This document shows, in pieces, positions 36,926-47,204 of a stretch of 64,000 nucleotides of DNA. Position 1 is the stretch's first letter. Each line of letters opens with the position of its first letter. The notes under the pieces were generated by a model. That model had not been told where the DNA came from and did no database searches. It saw only the letters and a program-made list of their open reading frames with translations. Source of the DNA: DATBAT01 sp963824805 (GTDB taxonomy: Bacteria > Acidobacteriota > Terriglobia > Terriglobales > Acidobacteriaceae); NCBI GenBank assembly GCA_963824805.1, contig CAWGQZ010000067.1, positions 12,791 to 76,790 of the forward strand, in the 5' to 3' direction. The position numbers were made by a program, and so were the translations under genes.

Positions 36926-37559
36926 ATGTCGCCCTTAGTCTCAGCTATGTCTCTGGCCCAAAGACACCTAGCTCGCTTGTGTGTCTTGATCCTGCTATTT
37001 CTGGGGTTTAGCGCCAGTGCCTTTGGCCAGCATGGAGCGCGCACCATTCCGCAAGCCCTCGATCAACTGACAGACGAGGCACATGACATTGTCCACGGCT
37101 ATATCCGATCTGTAAGAGTCGAGCCCCATCCCCAGTTGCGAAACCTCAACACGATTGTCGTAACCCTGAGTGTGAAGGACACATACAAAGGAACGCCGCG
37201 GAAGTCACTCGTCTTTCGTCAGTATGTCTGGGACCTTGATCCCTGGCATGCCAGCACTGAATACGGCAAAGGCCAAGAAGTGGTCCTATTACTGGGGCCA
37301 GTCTCGGAATACGGGTTGACCAGTCCGGTAGGTCTTGAACAAGGTCGCTTCCGCGTCACCACCAACAAAAAAGGCCAGGCGGTAGCCGTCAACGGGAGAA
37401 ACAATTCGGGATTGTTCGATTCGGTGGCTCAGCGGGCGAAGTCAAAGGGGTTGCAGCTCTCCGCACACACCCTGGCGGTAACAGGACGAAATTGAGTCGG
37501 GACCGTTGCCTCTGAAAGATCTGGAAGAAACGATTCGAGCGCTGGCGGGGACACGGTGA
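36926..37559 (+). pseudogene. Secreted protein of unknown function, frameshift near the C-terminus
   Basis: The signal peptide is clear from ATG 36947 (MSLAQRHLARLCVLILLFLG, cleavage after SASAFG); ATG 36926 is also possible. The mature part (ARTIPQALDQLTDEAHDIVH, TIVVTLSVKDTYKGTPRKSL, GKGQEVVLLLGPVSEYGLTS) forms a beta-rich domain of unknown family. The frame as written stops at 37495. One extra T in AATTGAG hides the continuation ESGPLPLKDLEETIRALAGT, which ends in a TGA at 37557-37559 overlapping the ATG of the next gene (TGATG). That overlap strongly supports the corrected reading and translational coupling. Confidence 0.7.
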
Positions 37560-38175
37560 TGCGGCTTCGAATAAGCGTGATTGCCTTCTTGACTCTACTG
37601 GGCCTTGCCCCGAAAGTGGCGCTTGCCGGGGGCCCAATCCTCGTGGGCGGGCCGGCGGGTGGAAACCGTGCTGCATTCGGAGTGGATGGAAAGCCCTTCA
37701 CCTGGAACCCAGCCAGAATGCCGATTGCCTATCGGGTCGATCCTGGGCCGATGGCGGTAAATCCGAGCGCAATGGTTGTGATTGACCATAACGCAGCTGT
37801 GCAGCGGGTGCAAAATATGTTTGCTGCCTGGCAAAGCGTGCCCACAGCCTCGCTTTCCTTTACCAATGCCGGCGCACTGCTGCCTGCGGGAAGTTATAAA
37901 ACCGGGGACCTGACAACCGCGCAGCAGTACAACGATGTATTGGGAGCGTGCAGGGCGGGCGCGCAGAACCCGGTCATTTTAGACGCCGACGGGACCCTGA
38001 TGGCGCAACTAGGCTTGCCGGCGGGAGTCATCGGCTTCAATTCCGCATGCGCGGTTGACAGTACGAACGGTTACATTACGGCATCGGCTCATTCACCGGT
38101 TCGGTCGGGGCCAATGACGCGACGTTGCATGGGGATTCGCAGCAGGTTACCTTGACGGTCAAGACGTGTCCCTAG
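37559..38175 (+). pseudogene. Secreted metalloprotease-like protein fragment, frame-disrupted
   Basis: ATG 37559 opens a signal peptide (MRLRISVIAFLTLLGLAPKV, then ALA|GG) and a domain with PARMPIAYRVDPGPMAVNPS, AVQRVQNMFAAWQSVPTASL and SFTNAGALLP. This matches the start of exported matrixin-like or repeat-bearing proteins of acidobacteria, but no HExxH zinc motif is present. The written frame ends as nonsense at 38155. A neighbouring frame gives YGIGSFTGSVGANDATLHGD followed by SQQVTLTVKTCP and a stop at 38175. A single-base indel, or a deletion joining two genes, near 38075 explains this. It is far shorter than related proteins I recall, so a real truncation is likely. Confidence 0.5.
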
Positions 38176-38346
38176 GAGTGTGAAACTCCTTTTCTTTGCA
38201 AGAACACAAGATCCCTCCATCCACCAACGGATCCGCTTCGCGGATAAGACGGTTTCGGTTGGGATGACAGTTACTGGAACGGCCAAAATCCCCGCCCAAG
38301 CGGAGCTTGAACGGGGCACCTTTTAATCGTTGAGATCGCTGGCTTC

Positions 38347-39055
38347 TTAGTTTTTCGCTTCTGCTACTCGGGCCTGGTGACTTGCGGCGGCAACGGCTTG
38401 CATGAATTCCGCGGTTACTTCAGGTGCGGCGATCTTGCCTGAGAGGACGCGGCGGAATGGGACCTTCTTGTTGTAGATGGCGATGCGTCGAGTCGTCGTC
38501 CTGCTGGACTACGGCGCCTTCCAGGGTCAGGCCGGCAAACACGCCTTTGGAACGCGAGTAGGTCAGCGTTTCTGTGTTCATCTTCCAATCGGTTCCGGCG
38601 GAAGCGTGACGGCCAACCGGGCCGGCGGCGACTGATCCTTCACCGGTGAGTTGGAACTTGCTGGAGAGCAGATGCTGGAGGCCTTTATCGTTCATGACCA
38701 GCATGACCAGGTCGACGCCTTCGACGCCGATTTGCAAACCCCAGCTGCCGCCACCGACGGAGACGAATGCGGGAGCGCTCCAACCGGTTGCCGTACGGCA
38801 GCTGGCGACGCCGCGTCCGTGCTTGCCACCAAAGACAAAGCCACCTTTAATGAGATCAGGTACGACCAAAATGCATTTTGCGCTGCTTAGCACTTCTTCT
38901 GGAATGCCTTTGTCCGGAGTCGCCATGACGGCCTGAAGCACTCCTACAGACTTCTGCAGGCGATCGACAGTATCTTCGCGAGCCGAGCCGGCCCAAGCGA
39001 AAGTCCCGATCAAACCGAGAAAGCCCATCAACAGCACTGACATAATTTTCTTCAT
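38347..39055 (-). pseudogene. SYLF-domain (YSC84-like) lipid-binding protein, frameshifted near the end
   Basis: The product has a signal peptide (MKKIMSVLLMGFLGLIGTFA|WA) and a SYLF domain: IPEEVLSSAKCILVVPDLIK, FVFGGKHGRGVASCRT, GGGSWGLQIGVEGVDLVMLV, and LTYSRSKGVFAGLTLEGAVV. SYLF domains bind phospholipids. After VQQDDDST the written frame degenerates; removing one base near 38487 restores AIYNKKVPFRRVLSGKIAAP and EVTAEFMQAVAAASHQARV, ending at 38347. The restored length (~235) fits the family. It is exported, probably periplasmic. Confidence 0.88.
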
Positions 39056-39274
39056 GAATTGTCCCTTCGCGAGCTGCGCGAAACTAAGAGGAAAGAACTT
39101 CAGATGGGCTGACTTAGTTCAGAAGACCTGAAAGAGAGAGAAATCTTCTCTCTACTTCATGATGGTCGTAGAGGCGGGGAATGTCTGATCTGAACTGCTC
39201 ACTTTCGGGATTCGCTTGATGCGAGCAATCTTGCACAGATTGTTATATGCAAACGGGTGATGATGGAAGGTGCC

Positions 39275-39469
39275 ATGCATCGGATTGCGCATTCGCTTTA
39301 TGTCCGGGTTCGCGCCCTTTTTGCGGTTATTGGAAATTGTTACAAAAAGCTGTCTGGGGTTGATGTAACAGATTTCAGCGCGCCGAGGATTTGTCCGTTT
39401 TGCGGGCTGATCACACCTCGGCGGAAGGCATGTTGTCTGGAGTGCGGAAGGGCGTTGAAGCCGGCGTGA
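39275..39469 (+). CDS. Small zinc-ribbon protein
   Basis: About 64 residues from ATG 39275 (GAAGG upstream); ATG 39260 is an alternative. The C-terminal half carries two cysteine pairs (CPFCGLITPRRKACCLECG) that should bind zinc. The N-terminal half is basic and helical (MHRIAHSLYVRVRALFAVIG). There is no known function; short zinc ribbons often work in protein or nucleic acid contacts. Confidence 0.6.
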   Translation: MHRIAHSLYVRVRALFAVIGNCYKKLSGVDVTDFSAPRICPFCGLITPRRKACCLECGRALKPA

Positions 39470-39571
39470 TAGCAGGTTCTTTCGCCTCGGTGGGGCTGGT
39501 TCGTTTGCTTTTTGACCGGGGCTAGCGCCCCGGGCTAAATTTTTGCGCCGCTTCGCGGCTGGGAGATTTCT

Positions 39572-40246
39572 TCAGTCGTGGAGGACTACGTTCAGCAGGG
39601 AGCTGTGGACCTGGAGTCCACCCTCGATGCCTCCCGAGTAGTCGATGAAGCCTAGTTTCCGAAAGCGGTTCATGAAGAAGCTGACCCGCGAGCGAGTGGT
39701 GCCAACCATTTCGGCGAGCGTTTCCTGGCTAATTTTGGGGACTACGGTTTCGGGAATGCCTTCTTTGCCAAAGTGAGCCAGCAATAGCAGGACGCGGGCC
39801 AGTCGTTTCTCGCTGGAATTAAACAGTTGGTCTACCAGGTCTTCTTCGTAGCGGATGTTGCGGGCCAGTAAATAGGCCACGAACAAGTCGGAAAGCGATT
39901 GTTCGCGGTGAAGCGCGTCCATCATTGCCTTCTTGTCCACCCGGAGAAGTTCACAATTGGTCATGGCGGCAGCGGAGCCCATGCGCAGGAGCTGTCCGGC
40001 CAGCGCGCCTTCGCCAAAGAAACTTCCTTCCCCCAATATGCCGATAGTCGCTTCCTTGCCGATTTTGGAAACGACAGTAAGCCTTACTTTGCCTTTCTGA
40101 ATGTAAAAGACAGCGTCAGCATTTTCGCCCTGGGCGAATATTGACTGTTTTCCCGCAACCGTCAGGTGCTGTCTGCCAGCGCCAATGGTGGCCAGGAAAG
40201 TCTTGGGGTCGAACTCGGCTTTTTGCTTGATCGCTGCTGCTCGCAT
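39572..40246 (-). CDS. Crp/Fnr-family transcriptional regulator
   Basis: The 224-residue protein has an N-terminal cyclic-nucleotide-binding fold (SIFAQGENADAVFYIQKGKV, then GILGEGSFFGEGALAGQLLR) and a C-terminal winged helix (KISQETLAEMVGTTRSRVSF, with FMNRFRKLGFIDY). The four-Cys cluster of Fnr is absent, so it is not an oxygen sensor of that type. Similar acidobacterial regulators are numerous. The target is unknown. Confidence 0.92.
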   Translation of the reverse strand: MRAAAIKQKAEFDPKTFLATIGAGRQHLTVAGKQSIFAQGENADAVFYIQKGKVRLTVVSKIGKEATIGILGEGSFFGEGALAGQLLRMGSAAAMTNCELLRVDKKAMMDALHREQSLSDLFVAYLLARNIRYEEDLVDQLFNSSEKRLARVLLLLAHFGKEGIPETVVPKISQETLAEMVGTTRSRVSFFMNRFRKLGFIDYSGGIEGGLQVHSSLLNVVLHD

Positions 40247-40461
40247 CGTTAGTACGATTCTAGTCCTTACGTTGCCTATCCGACATTATTTATCTGCCGG
40301 CGAGTTACTACCGCGGCAGGTTTGCTCAAGTGAGCAGTTGTGCTCAGTTTTTTGGGCTGGGATGAACGAGTCTTGGATCCCGGGCACTTGTGGTGGGTGG
40401 GGGAATCTCTATGCAAAATAGCATTCAAGTCGGCACAATCCTGATGAAGGAGGGGCCGTTA

Positions 40462-40821
40462 ATGACCAAACTTATAGGTCTTGACCGCGAACCCTATGCC
40501 GCGAGTTGGAGCCTGGTCAAACTGTTGAACGGTTTTGAGTTTGATCGCAAAATGCGTGCCTCGGGATGGACATTCTTTTTTATGGCGGCAGAGGTTAAAG
40601 CAACGTTCTTCGGCGCCCGGGGAGTTAACAAGATTCGGGATGCCGTGAAGAAGATCGTTGGCAAGGTCGAGCGCCTGCACTTCAATGGACTTGAAGTGAC
40701 GGGAATCGTCACCAAGCATATTTTGGGAATCCCTTACACCGTGGTTACGGCGCATTCCCGGCACGTCCAACAAGGGTGCAACCTGGATGGCATTGAGCAA
40801 CGACAAGCGTCCCAACAGTGA
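40462..40821 (+). CDS. Conserved-looking protein of unknown function
   Basis: The start ATG 40462 is preceded by AAGGAGG (40446-40452). The 119-residue product is compact and has no signal peptide (LDREPYAASWSLVKLLNGFE, WTFFFMAAEVKATFFGARGV, FNGLEVTGIVTKHILGIPYT). The pattern suggests an alpha/beta domain. I recall similar hypotheticals in acidobacteria but no role. Confidence 0.65.
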   Translation: MTKLIGLDREPYAASWSLVKLLNGFEFDRKMRASGWTFFFMAAEVKATFFGARGVNKIRDAVKKIVGKVERLHFNGLEVTGIVTKHILGIPYTVVTAHSRHVQQGCNLDGIEQRQASQQ

Positions 40822-40833
40822 GAGGCGTGGCGC

Positions 40834-41016
40834 CTACTTGCCGACATCTTTGGCACAGAACTTCTCCGAAGCTGTCAGCCGCCGGTCGCGGTGCGGATTG
40901 GTCCGAGGCAAACCGGTGCTGAGCTCGCATCTCTCTCCTGGCTTGGCTCCGCAGGTGATACAGCGTACGGCCAATGCCTGCTCCTTCTTGACTCTCATGA
41001 GTGCATAGTGCAGCAA
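40834..41016 (-). CDS. Small zinc-finger-like protein
   Basis: The 60-residue product contains CITCGAKPGERCELSTGLPR followed by TNPHRDRRLTASE. The Cys-Cys-Cys-His arrangement forms a compact metal-binding knuckle seen in small soil-bacterial proteins and at the ends of larger ones. The true start may be at MRVKKEQ (residue 7). It is convergent with the preceding gene. Confidence 0.65.
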   Translation of the reverse strand: MLHYALMRVKKEQALAVRCITCGAKPGERCELSTGLPRTNPHRDRRLTASEKFCAKDVGK

Positions 41017-41329
41017 GGCTGCGGGAATTGATGGTCAATTTTGAGCATTCTTAGACCGGCCGCAGAGGCCCGGAGCCATTACGGGAGGCTGAACAGGCGG
41101 CTCCTATTTCGGGGTGGAGTTTATCTCGTGAGTGTCCCCGACCGAATTGCTGAGCAATTTTGACCAGCCGCTGAATGCCCATTCGTTGAATACTGAAGAC
41201 AAGCGTTGCATTGGTGAACGCCAGCTAGAACGAATAGATTTGCCATCCTGGTTCTTAACGACGCCGCTGATCGCGCGCGGCGTGCCCGAAAAAGTGATCG
41301 CTTCCGCTGGCTCACCTGCTTAGGGACAA
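41017..41329. other. Stretch without a recognisable gene
   Basis: Short frames on both strands here lack ribosome sites and protein-like composition. I see no hairpin or known repeat. Confidence 0.4.
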
Positions 41330-43704
41330 ATGTCGCTGCCAAAAACAATAATTCCGAGGACCGTGCTTGAGGTAGTCAGCCCCCGGGCGGCGGTGCGTCG
41401 CCCGCGGTTGGAGCCCAAACCATCGCTGCCCAGCCGAATCGCGGTGATCGGGAACTATCTTCCCCGACAGTGCGGTATCGCTACCTTCACCACCGACCTT
41501 TGCGACGCCATTTCTGCAGAATATGGCGCAGCTCAACTGTTGGCGCTTCCGATCAATGACACCGAAGAGGGTTATGACTATCCCTCGCGCGTGCGGTGGT
41601 CGCTCAACCAGGAAGATCTGGGGTCGTATCAAACAGCGGCGGAGTTCCTGAATTTTCACAACATCGACATGGTGTGCCTGCAGCATGAGTATGGAATTTT
41701 TGGCGGGCCGGCCGGAAGCTATGTCCTGCAACTGCTGCGCGCGCTGAAGATGCCGGTCGTGACAACGCTGCATACGGTTCTGCGCGAACCCGACCCTGAC
41801 CAACTGATGGTCATGCAGGAGATCGCCGAACGTTCAGACCGGCTGATCGTCATGAGCCAGCTCTCGTCGCAGTTCCTGCAGGAGATATACAAAGTGCCGG
41901 GCAGCAAGATCGACATGGTGCCGCACGGGGTTCCGGATCTTGCCGTTTCTAGATCCAAACTTCTACAAGGACCGGTTTGGTGTCGAGGGAAAGGCGGTAC
42001 TGCTCACTTTCGGCCTGCTCTCGCCGAATAAGGGAATCGAGAATGTAATTCAGGCACTGCCGCAGATTCTTGTTGAGCACAAGAACGTGGTCTATATCGT
42101 CGCCGGCGCAACTCATCCGCATATTCTTCGCCGCGAGGGTGACAAGTATCGAGACGGCTTGAAGGCATTAGCCAAGGAAGTGGGAGTGGAATCGCAGGTC
42201 ATCTTCCACGACCGCTTTGCCACTCCTGAGGAGATGGCTGAATTCATTGGTGCCGCCGACATATACATCACCCCTTATCGCTTTGAGGCGCAAGTGGTTT
42301 CGGGCACGCTTGCCTATGCGCTTGGAGCTGGCAAGGCGATCATTTCAACTCCGTATTGGCACGCGATTGAATTGCTGGATGACCGCCGAGGGGCCCTGGT
42401 TCCGTTTCAGAGTCCCGGCGCGATAGCGCAGAAAACGATTGAACTGCTTGTCCACGCCGGCGTTGCGCCACGCCATGCGTAAACGAGCTTATTTGTTTGC
42501 GCGTGACATGGTTTGGCAGAAAGTGGCGCAAGGATATATGGGAAGTTTTGCCCGGGTGCGGGCCGACCGCACGGAAAGCCCTCGAGTGCAGTTCTCTGCT
42601 CGCGCTAACCCGCAAGTGTTAAACAGGGTGCCCAGGCTAAGACTTGATCACGTAAATGCACTGACCGACGATACCGGAATATTGCAGCATGCGATCTTCA
42701 CCATTCCCAATCGCGGAGAGGGATATACCACCGACGACAATGCGCGGGCACTGATCTTCGCGGTCCAGCTGGACGAACTGGCGCCCGCTACGCTGGACAA
42801 AGCGGAATCTCCCAACCCCGATTGGGTCTTCCGCTATATGGCCTTTCTGGAGCATGCCTTTAATTCAGATAAGAAGAGGTTTCGAAACTTTCTTGGTTAC
42901 AACCATCGCTGGCAAGAGGAGCAAGGATCGGAAGATGCTCACGGCCGTGCCTTGTGGGCCCTCGGTACTCTTCTAGCGCGTTCCTCAGATGCCGGATTAA
43001 GGGGGGCAGCGGGGCGTTTGTATGAGCTGTCCGTGCCGGCCGTCATTGAGTTCCATAGTCCACGGGCATGCGCATACGCCATCCTGGGGATTCAGGAATA
43101 TCTCGAGGCCTACCCGGGAGACCGCCACGCTCAGGGAGTGCGACTAGTGCTGGCCCAAAGATTACTTGCCATGTATGAGTCGATTCACCGTTCAGACTGG
43201 AAATGGTTTGAGGACGTTGTGGCTTATGGAAATGCAAGGCTGCCGCAAGCCATGTTGCTGGTGGGATCGGCCTGCAAAAATGAACGAATGATTTCCGCTG
43301 GGCTCGATTCGCTGGAATGGTTAATGGACACACAGCATTGCAAAACCGACGGCCATTTCGTGCCCATCGGTTCACAGGGGTTTTATCACCAGGGGGGTGA
43401 ACAGGCCCGGTTCGACCAGCAACCCATTGAGGCAGCCGGGGCGGTGTCAGCTTGTTTACAGGCGTTTGAAGTAACGCGTGACCACCGGTGGCAGAAGCAA
43501 GCCTGGTCGGCCTTCAATTGGTTTCTGGGCGACAACGATCTGCAACTCCCGCTTTACGATTCGGAAACCGGCGGTTGCCGGGACGGCTTACATCCGGAGC
43601 GCGCCAATCAGAATCAGGGCGCTGAATCCACATTGTCTTACCTGATGGCAGCGCTGGAAATGCGCTCCCTGCCTACATTTGAAATTCCTGAGGACCACTC
43701 ATGA
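41330..43704 (+). pseudogene. GT4 glycosyltransferase fused to an alpha/alpha-barrel-like domain, two frameshifts
   Basis: ATG 41330 (AGGGA upstream) opens a family-4 glycosyltransferase: IAVIGNYLPRQCGIATFTTD, LQHEYGIFGGPAGSYV, then, in the next frame, FGLLSPNKGIENVIQALPQI, ADIYITPYRFEAQVVSGTLA and YWHAIELL. After a second shift the chain continues HAMRKRAYLFARDMVW and a ~350-residue domain (DHVNALTDDTGILQHAIFTI, YTTDDNARALIFAVQL, DWKWFEDVVAYGNARLPQAM) that looks like an (alpha/alpha)6 barrel. Both breaks are repaired by removing one T from a CTTG (near 41940 and 42448). The restored protein has ~790 residues. It overlaps the GH130 gene by ATGA. It probably transfers mannose or another sugar to a glycan. 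Confidence 0.85.
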
Positions 43705-44705
43705 CCGCTCCAGAGACCACGCTTGTAAATGTGGAAAGCTCCCACTATCCGCCGCTACTAGTGCGTCACCCTGCCAACCCGATTCTGACTCGCAGCCACT
43801 GGCCCTACTCCATCAACAGCGTGTTCAATGCGGGTGCCACTCTGTTGCCCGACGGCACCACGCTTCTGTTGTGCCGTATCGAAGACCGGCGCGGTCTGTC
43901 ACACCTTTGCGCAGCGCGCTCTGCCGATGGTGTCAGCGGATGGCAGATTGATAGGGAACCGACACTGATGCCCAGTCCCGACAAATATCCCGAGGAAATC
44001 TGGGGCATCGAAGACCCTCGCATCACTTTCGTGCCAGAGTTGCAGCAATATGCGATTACTTACACTTCTTATTCGCGCGGCGGCCCAGGAGTCTCTCTTG
44101 CGCTCACGAAAGACTTCAGGAGTTTCGAGCGCTATGGCGTGATCATGCCGCCCGACGACAAAGATTCAGCCCTTTTGCCGCGCCGGATCGATGGCTATTG
44201 GGCGCTGATTCATCGTCCCATGACGCCGCTGGGATCGCACATGTGGATTTCCTACTCGCCCGATCTACGTCACTGGGGTAGACACAGACTCATGCTGGAA
44301 GCACGCCGCGGCGCCTGGTGGGATGCCAACAAGATTGGCCTGTCGCCGCCACCTATTGAGACTTCCCGAGGCTGGCTGGTGATCTATCACGGAGTGCGGC
44401 ACACGCCATCTGGCTGTCTGTACCGATTGGGCTTGGCTCTGTTCGATCTGGAGAATCCGGAAAAGTGCCTGCTGCGAGGAGACTCGTGGATGTTTGGGCC
44501 GGAGGCAGAATACGAGCGCAATGGCGACGTCAATGATGTTGTATTTCCGTGCGGATACACAACGGACCCGGATGGCGACATGCTCAATATTTACTACGGA
44601 GCGGCTGATTGCTCGATCGCCCTAGCCCGCGCCAGCGTGCGGTCGCTACTAGAGTGGTTGGACACGAATGGAAGTGTCGACCATGGGCGGCGATCCGGCG
44701 ACTAA
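43701..44705 (+). CDS. GH130-family glycosidase/phosphorylase
   Basis: The 334-residue protein has the five-bladed propeller features of GH130: HPANPILTRSHWPYSINSVF followed by NAGA, LLLCRIEDRRGLSHLCAARS, GIEDPRITFV with the catalytic-type Asp, and WWDANKIGLSPPPIE, VIYHGVRH. Known members phosphorolyse beta-1,4-mannosyl-glucose or mannooligosaccharides. The start overlaps the stop of the glycosyltransferase (ATGA), so the pair is cotranslated and probably acts on one glycan, one making and one recycling it. There is no signal peptide, so it should be cytoplasmic. Confidence 0.9.
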   Translation: MTAPETTLVNVESSHYPPLLVRHPANPILTRSHWPYSINSVFNAGATLLPDGTTLLLCRIEDRRGLSHLCAARSADGVSGWQIDREPTLMPSPDKYPEEIWGIEDPRITFVPELQQYAITYTSYSRGGPGVSLALTKDFRSFERYGVIMPPDDKDSALLPRRIDGYWALIHRPMTPLGSHMWISYSPDLRHWGRHRLMLEARRGAWWDANKIGLSPPPIETSRGWLVIYHGVRHTPSGCLYRLGLALFDLENPEKCLLRGDSWMFGPEAEYERNGDVNDVVFPCGYTTDPDGDMLNIYYGAADCSIALARASVRSLLEWLDTNGSVDHGRRSGD

Positions 44706-45002
44706 CTATCTCGAGACTGATGCAGGCAAGCCGCGCTCTGCCCGATGTGAGCTATCTTGCTCAGACACAGAAGTTCATAGCTGTCATTCTTAAGTCTCCT
44801 GAGTGACTTGTAAGGTGGTACGGCCGGTTGATCAAAGGCCGCGCGTCACCCTTCGCACTCTTATCCGTGCTCATGCCGCCCGACCTCCGGCGAGCACTAC
44901 GACCCTAAGAGTCTTTGGAATTAGTAAATGAAGCTGGAATCTCCTGGTGGATGGGGGGTACAGCCGGAGTTTGCACGCCGGACATCCGCACAAGGAGAAC
45001 CA

Positions 45003-46640
45003 TTGACCAGAAAATTGCTATTAGCCGCAGTCATCGCGCTGAGTTTTAACGCATTGGCGCAAAACAATTATCAAGAACTGAAGGTTGAGCCCATGGCTCA
45101 TACTCCAACATTTCGCGTCACTGTGGTCAGCCGCAGTGTGCAGGCGGTGAACTACAAACATCGCAGTGGAGCCAGCAAGGTAGACTTTATCGGCACTGCG
45201 CTGATGCCCGCCGCCAACGGCCAGGCGAAAGTTGAAAGTAAAAAGGGCTACACGGAAATCGAAGTGGAATTTGGCAACCTGGAAAAGCCGACCAGCTTTG
45301 GTGGGGAGTATCTGACCTACATCCTGTGGGCGATTTCGCCCGAGGGGCGCGCGGTGAACCTCGGCGAAATTCTGGTGGGCGATAACAACCGAAGCAAGGT
45401 CGATGTCACGACCGATCTTCAGGCTTTCGCGTTGGTGGTTACGGCAGAGCCTTACTATGCTGTACGGCAGCCGAGCAACGTCGTGGTGATCGAGAACGTG
45501 GTTCGAGCAGACACCAAGGGAACCACCGAAGCGGTCGAGGCCAAGTATGAACTTCTGGAGCGCGGCGGATACATTCCGACCGGCTACAAGTTTGATCCGG
45601 TAGTTCTGAATTCGAATTTACCGCTGGAATTTTTTGAGGCGCGCAATGCCATGCGCATCGCGCAATCCGAGGGAGCAGAAGCCTACGGTGGCGACAGCTA
45701 TCAGAAAGCCAAGAAGTTGATGGACCAGGCCGACGGATATGCGACCCGGAAGCACATCGACAAGAAGCCGCTGATCGCAGTTTCCCGCGAGGCGGTGCAG
45801 ACCGCGGAAGATGCGCGCGCAATTGCGGTGAAGAAGATCGACGAAGAACGTCTGGCGAATGAACGCCAGAATGCTGCCGATGCCCAGGCGAAAGCTCAGG
45901 ACCAGGCCGACGATGCCACTCGCATGAAGGAACAAGCGCAGTCTGAGCAGGCGCGGGCGGAACTGGCCAAAGCTCAGGCAGAATCCGACACAGCAAGGGC
46001 ACAGGCTGCCAAGGTCCAAGCCGAGTCTGATACGGCAAGAGCACAGGCTGATGCGAGCAAGGCCCAGATGGACGCGGACAAGGCGAAATCCGATATGGAA
46101 GCCAGCCAGGCGTCGTCGGCAAGCGCACTCTCCGCGGCCCAGGCGGATGCGGAAAGATCGCGCTTGGCGGCGCAGCAGGCAGAAGCTGACAAGGCTGCCA
46201 TGCGTACGCGTTTGTCAGAACAATTGAACCGGATTCTTCAGACTCGCGACAGCGCACGTGGACTCATCGTCAGCATGTCGGACGTATTGTTCGACACGGG
46301 AAAATATTCATTGAAGCCAGGAGCCCGCGAGAAGCTGGCCAAGGTTGCCGGAATTCTGATTGCTTATCCGGGACTCAACATCGAAGTCGGCGGATACACC
46401 GACAACGTAGGCGGCGATTCCATGAATCAAACTCTTTCGGAGAATCGCGCGGGCTCAGTGCGTGATTATCTGGTGCAACAGGGCGTAGCCACCAACTCGG
46501 TCAGCGCTAAGGGCTTCGGCAACACTTTGCCGGTAGCCTCTAACGGCAACTCATCGGGAAGACAGCAGAACCGCAGGGTGGAACTTTTGGTCTCTGGGGA
46601 TGCGATCGGTACCCCGGTCAACACGACTACCGGAAACTAG
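45003..46640 (+). CDS. OmpA-family protein with N-terminal beta domain and long coiled coil
   Basis: I place the start at TTG 45003 because AAGGAG lies at 44992-44997 and a signal peptide follows at once (LTRKLLLAAVIALSFNALA|QN); the frame from ATG 44928 begins with unrelated sequence. Residues ~20-200 are a beta-rich domain. Residues ~205-410 are an Ala/Gln/Lys coiled coil with a duplicated 14-residue unit (AQAESDTARAQA-type). The C-terminus is an OmpA peptidoglycan-binding domain (VLFDTGKYSLKPGAREKLAK, GGYTDNVGGDSMNQTLSENR). It probably links the outer membrane to peptidoglycan, with the coil spanning the periplasm. Confidence 0.9.
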   Translation: MTRKLLLAAVIALSFNALAQNNYQELKVEPMAHTPTFRVTVVSRSVQAVNYKHRSGASKVDFIGTALMPAANGQAKVESKKGYTEIEVEFGNLEKPTSFGGEYLTYILWAISPEGRAVNLGEILVGDNNRSKVDVTTDLQAFALVVTAEPYYAVRQPSNVVVIENVVRADTKGTTEAVEAKYELLERGGYIPTGYKFDPVVLNSNLPLEFFEARNAMRIAQSEGAEAYGGDSYQKAKKLMDQADGYATRKHIDKKPLIAVSREAVQTAEDARAIAVKKIDEERLANERQNAADAQAKAQDQADDATRMKEQAQSEQARAELAKAQAESDTARAQAAKVQAESDTARAQADASKAQMDADKAKSDMEASQASSASALSAAQADAERSRLAAQQAEADKAAMRTRLSEQLNRILQTRDSARGLIVSMSDVLFDTGKYSLKPGAREKLAKVAGILIAYPGLNIEVGGYTDNVGGDSMNQTLSENRAGSVRDYLVQQGVATNSVSAKGFGNTLPVASNGNSSGRQQNRRVELLVSGDAIGTPVNTTTGN

Positions 46641-46817
46641 CAGCAGTCCCTCGCGGGTCGAAGCGCGTCCCGCTCTGTTATTCAAGGGCGGGGCCGCTTG
46701 ACCATCCTCCCCCCAATCGTTTGACCTGACACCTAGGTAACCGTGCGCGAATAACCGCTTGAAAGTACGCTAGCTGGGCGCTGCATTCCACCTTACCGGC
46801 AATCCAACGGAGGATTC

Positions 46818-47204
46818 ATGACTAGACGCCTGCTTACAACTTTTGCCCTGATAGTGACGCTGGGTTGGGGAACCTCGTTCGTGCTGGCGAAGAACGATAA
46901 GGACAAGCACAAAGGGCATCCCCACGCGAACCAGTTCTCCGACGACGACAAGGGATGGGACCGCCGCGATGGATACGAGTACCGCACCTACCGCGACGCT
47001 GACGGCCGGCCGCCAGGGTGGAACCGCGGCAAGAAGACAGGATGGGGCAATTGCGGGCTGCCCCCGGGGCAAGCCAAGAAATATGGGTGCCGCACCTACA
47101 CTTACCAAGGGCGTCCTCACTATTACTACCAGGATGACGATGGGCGTGTGATTGTGCGGCGTCCTATGGTGGAGATCCATGGGAGTGTTGACATTGTGCG
47201 GTGA
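46818..47204 (+). CDS. Secreted small protein, unknown function
   Basis: The 128-residue product has GGAGG upstream and a signal peptide (MTRRLLTTFALIVTLGWGTS, cleavage after VLA). The mature part is rich in charged and aromatic residues (KNDKDKHKGHPHANQFSDDD, PPGWNRGKKTGWGNCGLPPG, YQGRPHYYYQDDDGRVIVRR). The His/Asp-rich start might bind a metal. Two cysteines could form a disulfide. No family is recognised beyond a resemblance to small acidobacterial exported proteins. Confidence 0.7.
   Translation: MTRRLLTTFALIVTLGWGTSFVLAKNDKDKHKGHPHANQFSDDDKGWDRRDGYEYRTYRDADGRPPGWNRGKKTGWGNCGLPPGQAKKYGCRTYTYQGRPHYYYQDDDGRVIVRRPMVEIHGSVDIVR

Noticed and set aside
41132..41323. Small plus-strand frame before the glycosyltransferase
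   Set aside because: Weak composition and no ribosome site.
45439..46257. Minus-strand frame opposite the OmpA-type gene
   Set aside because: It is an antisense frame produced by the Ala/Gln-rich coiled-coil codons; Pro/Arg/Ser-rich, no start signal.
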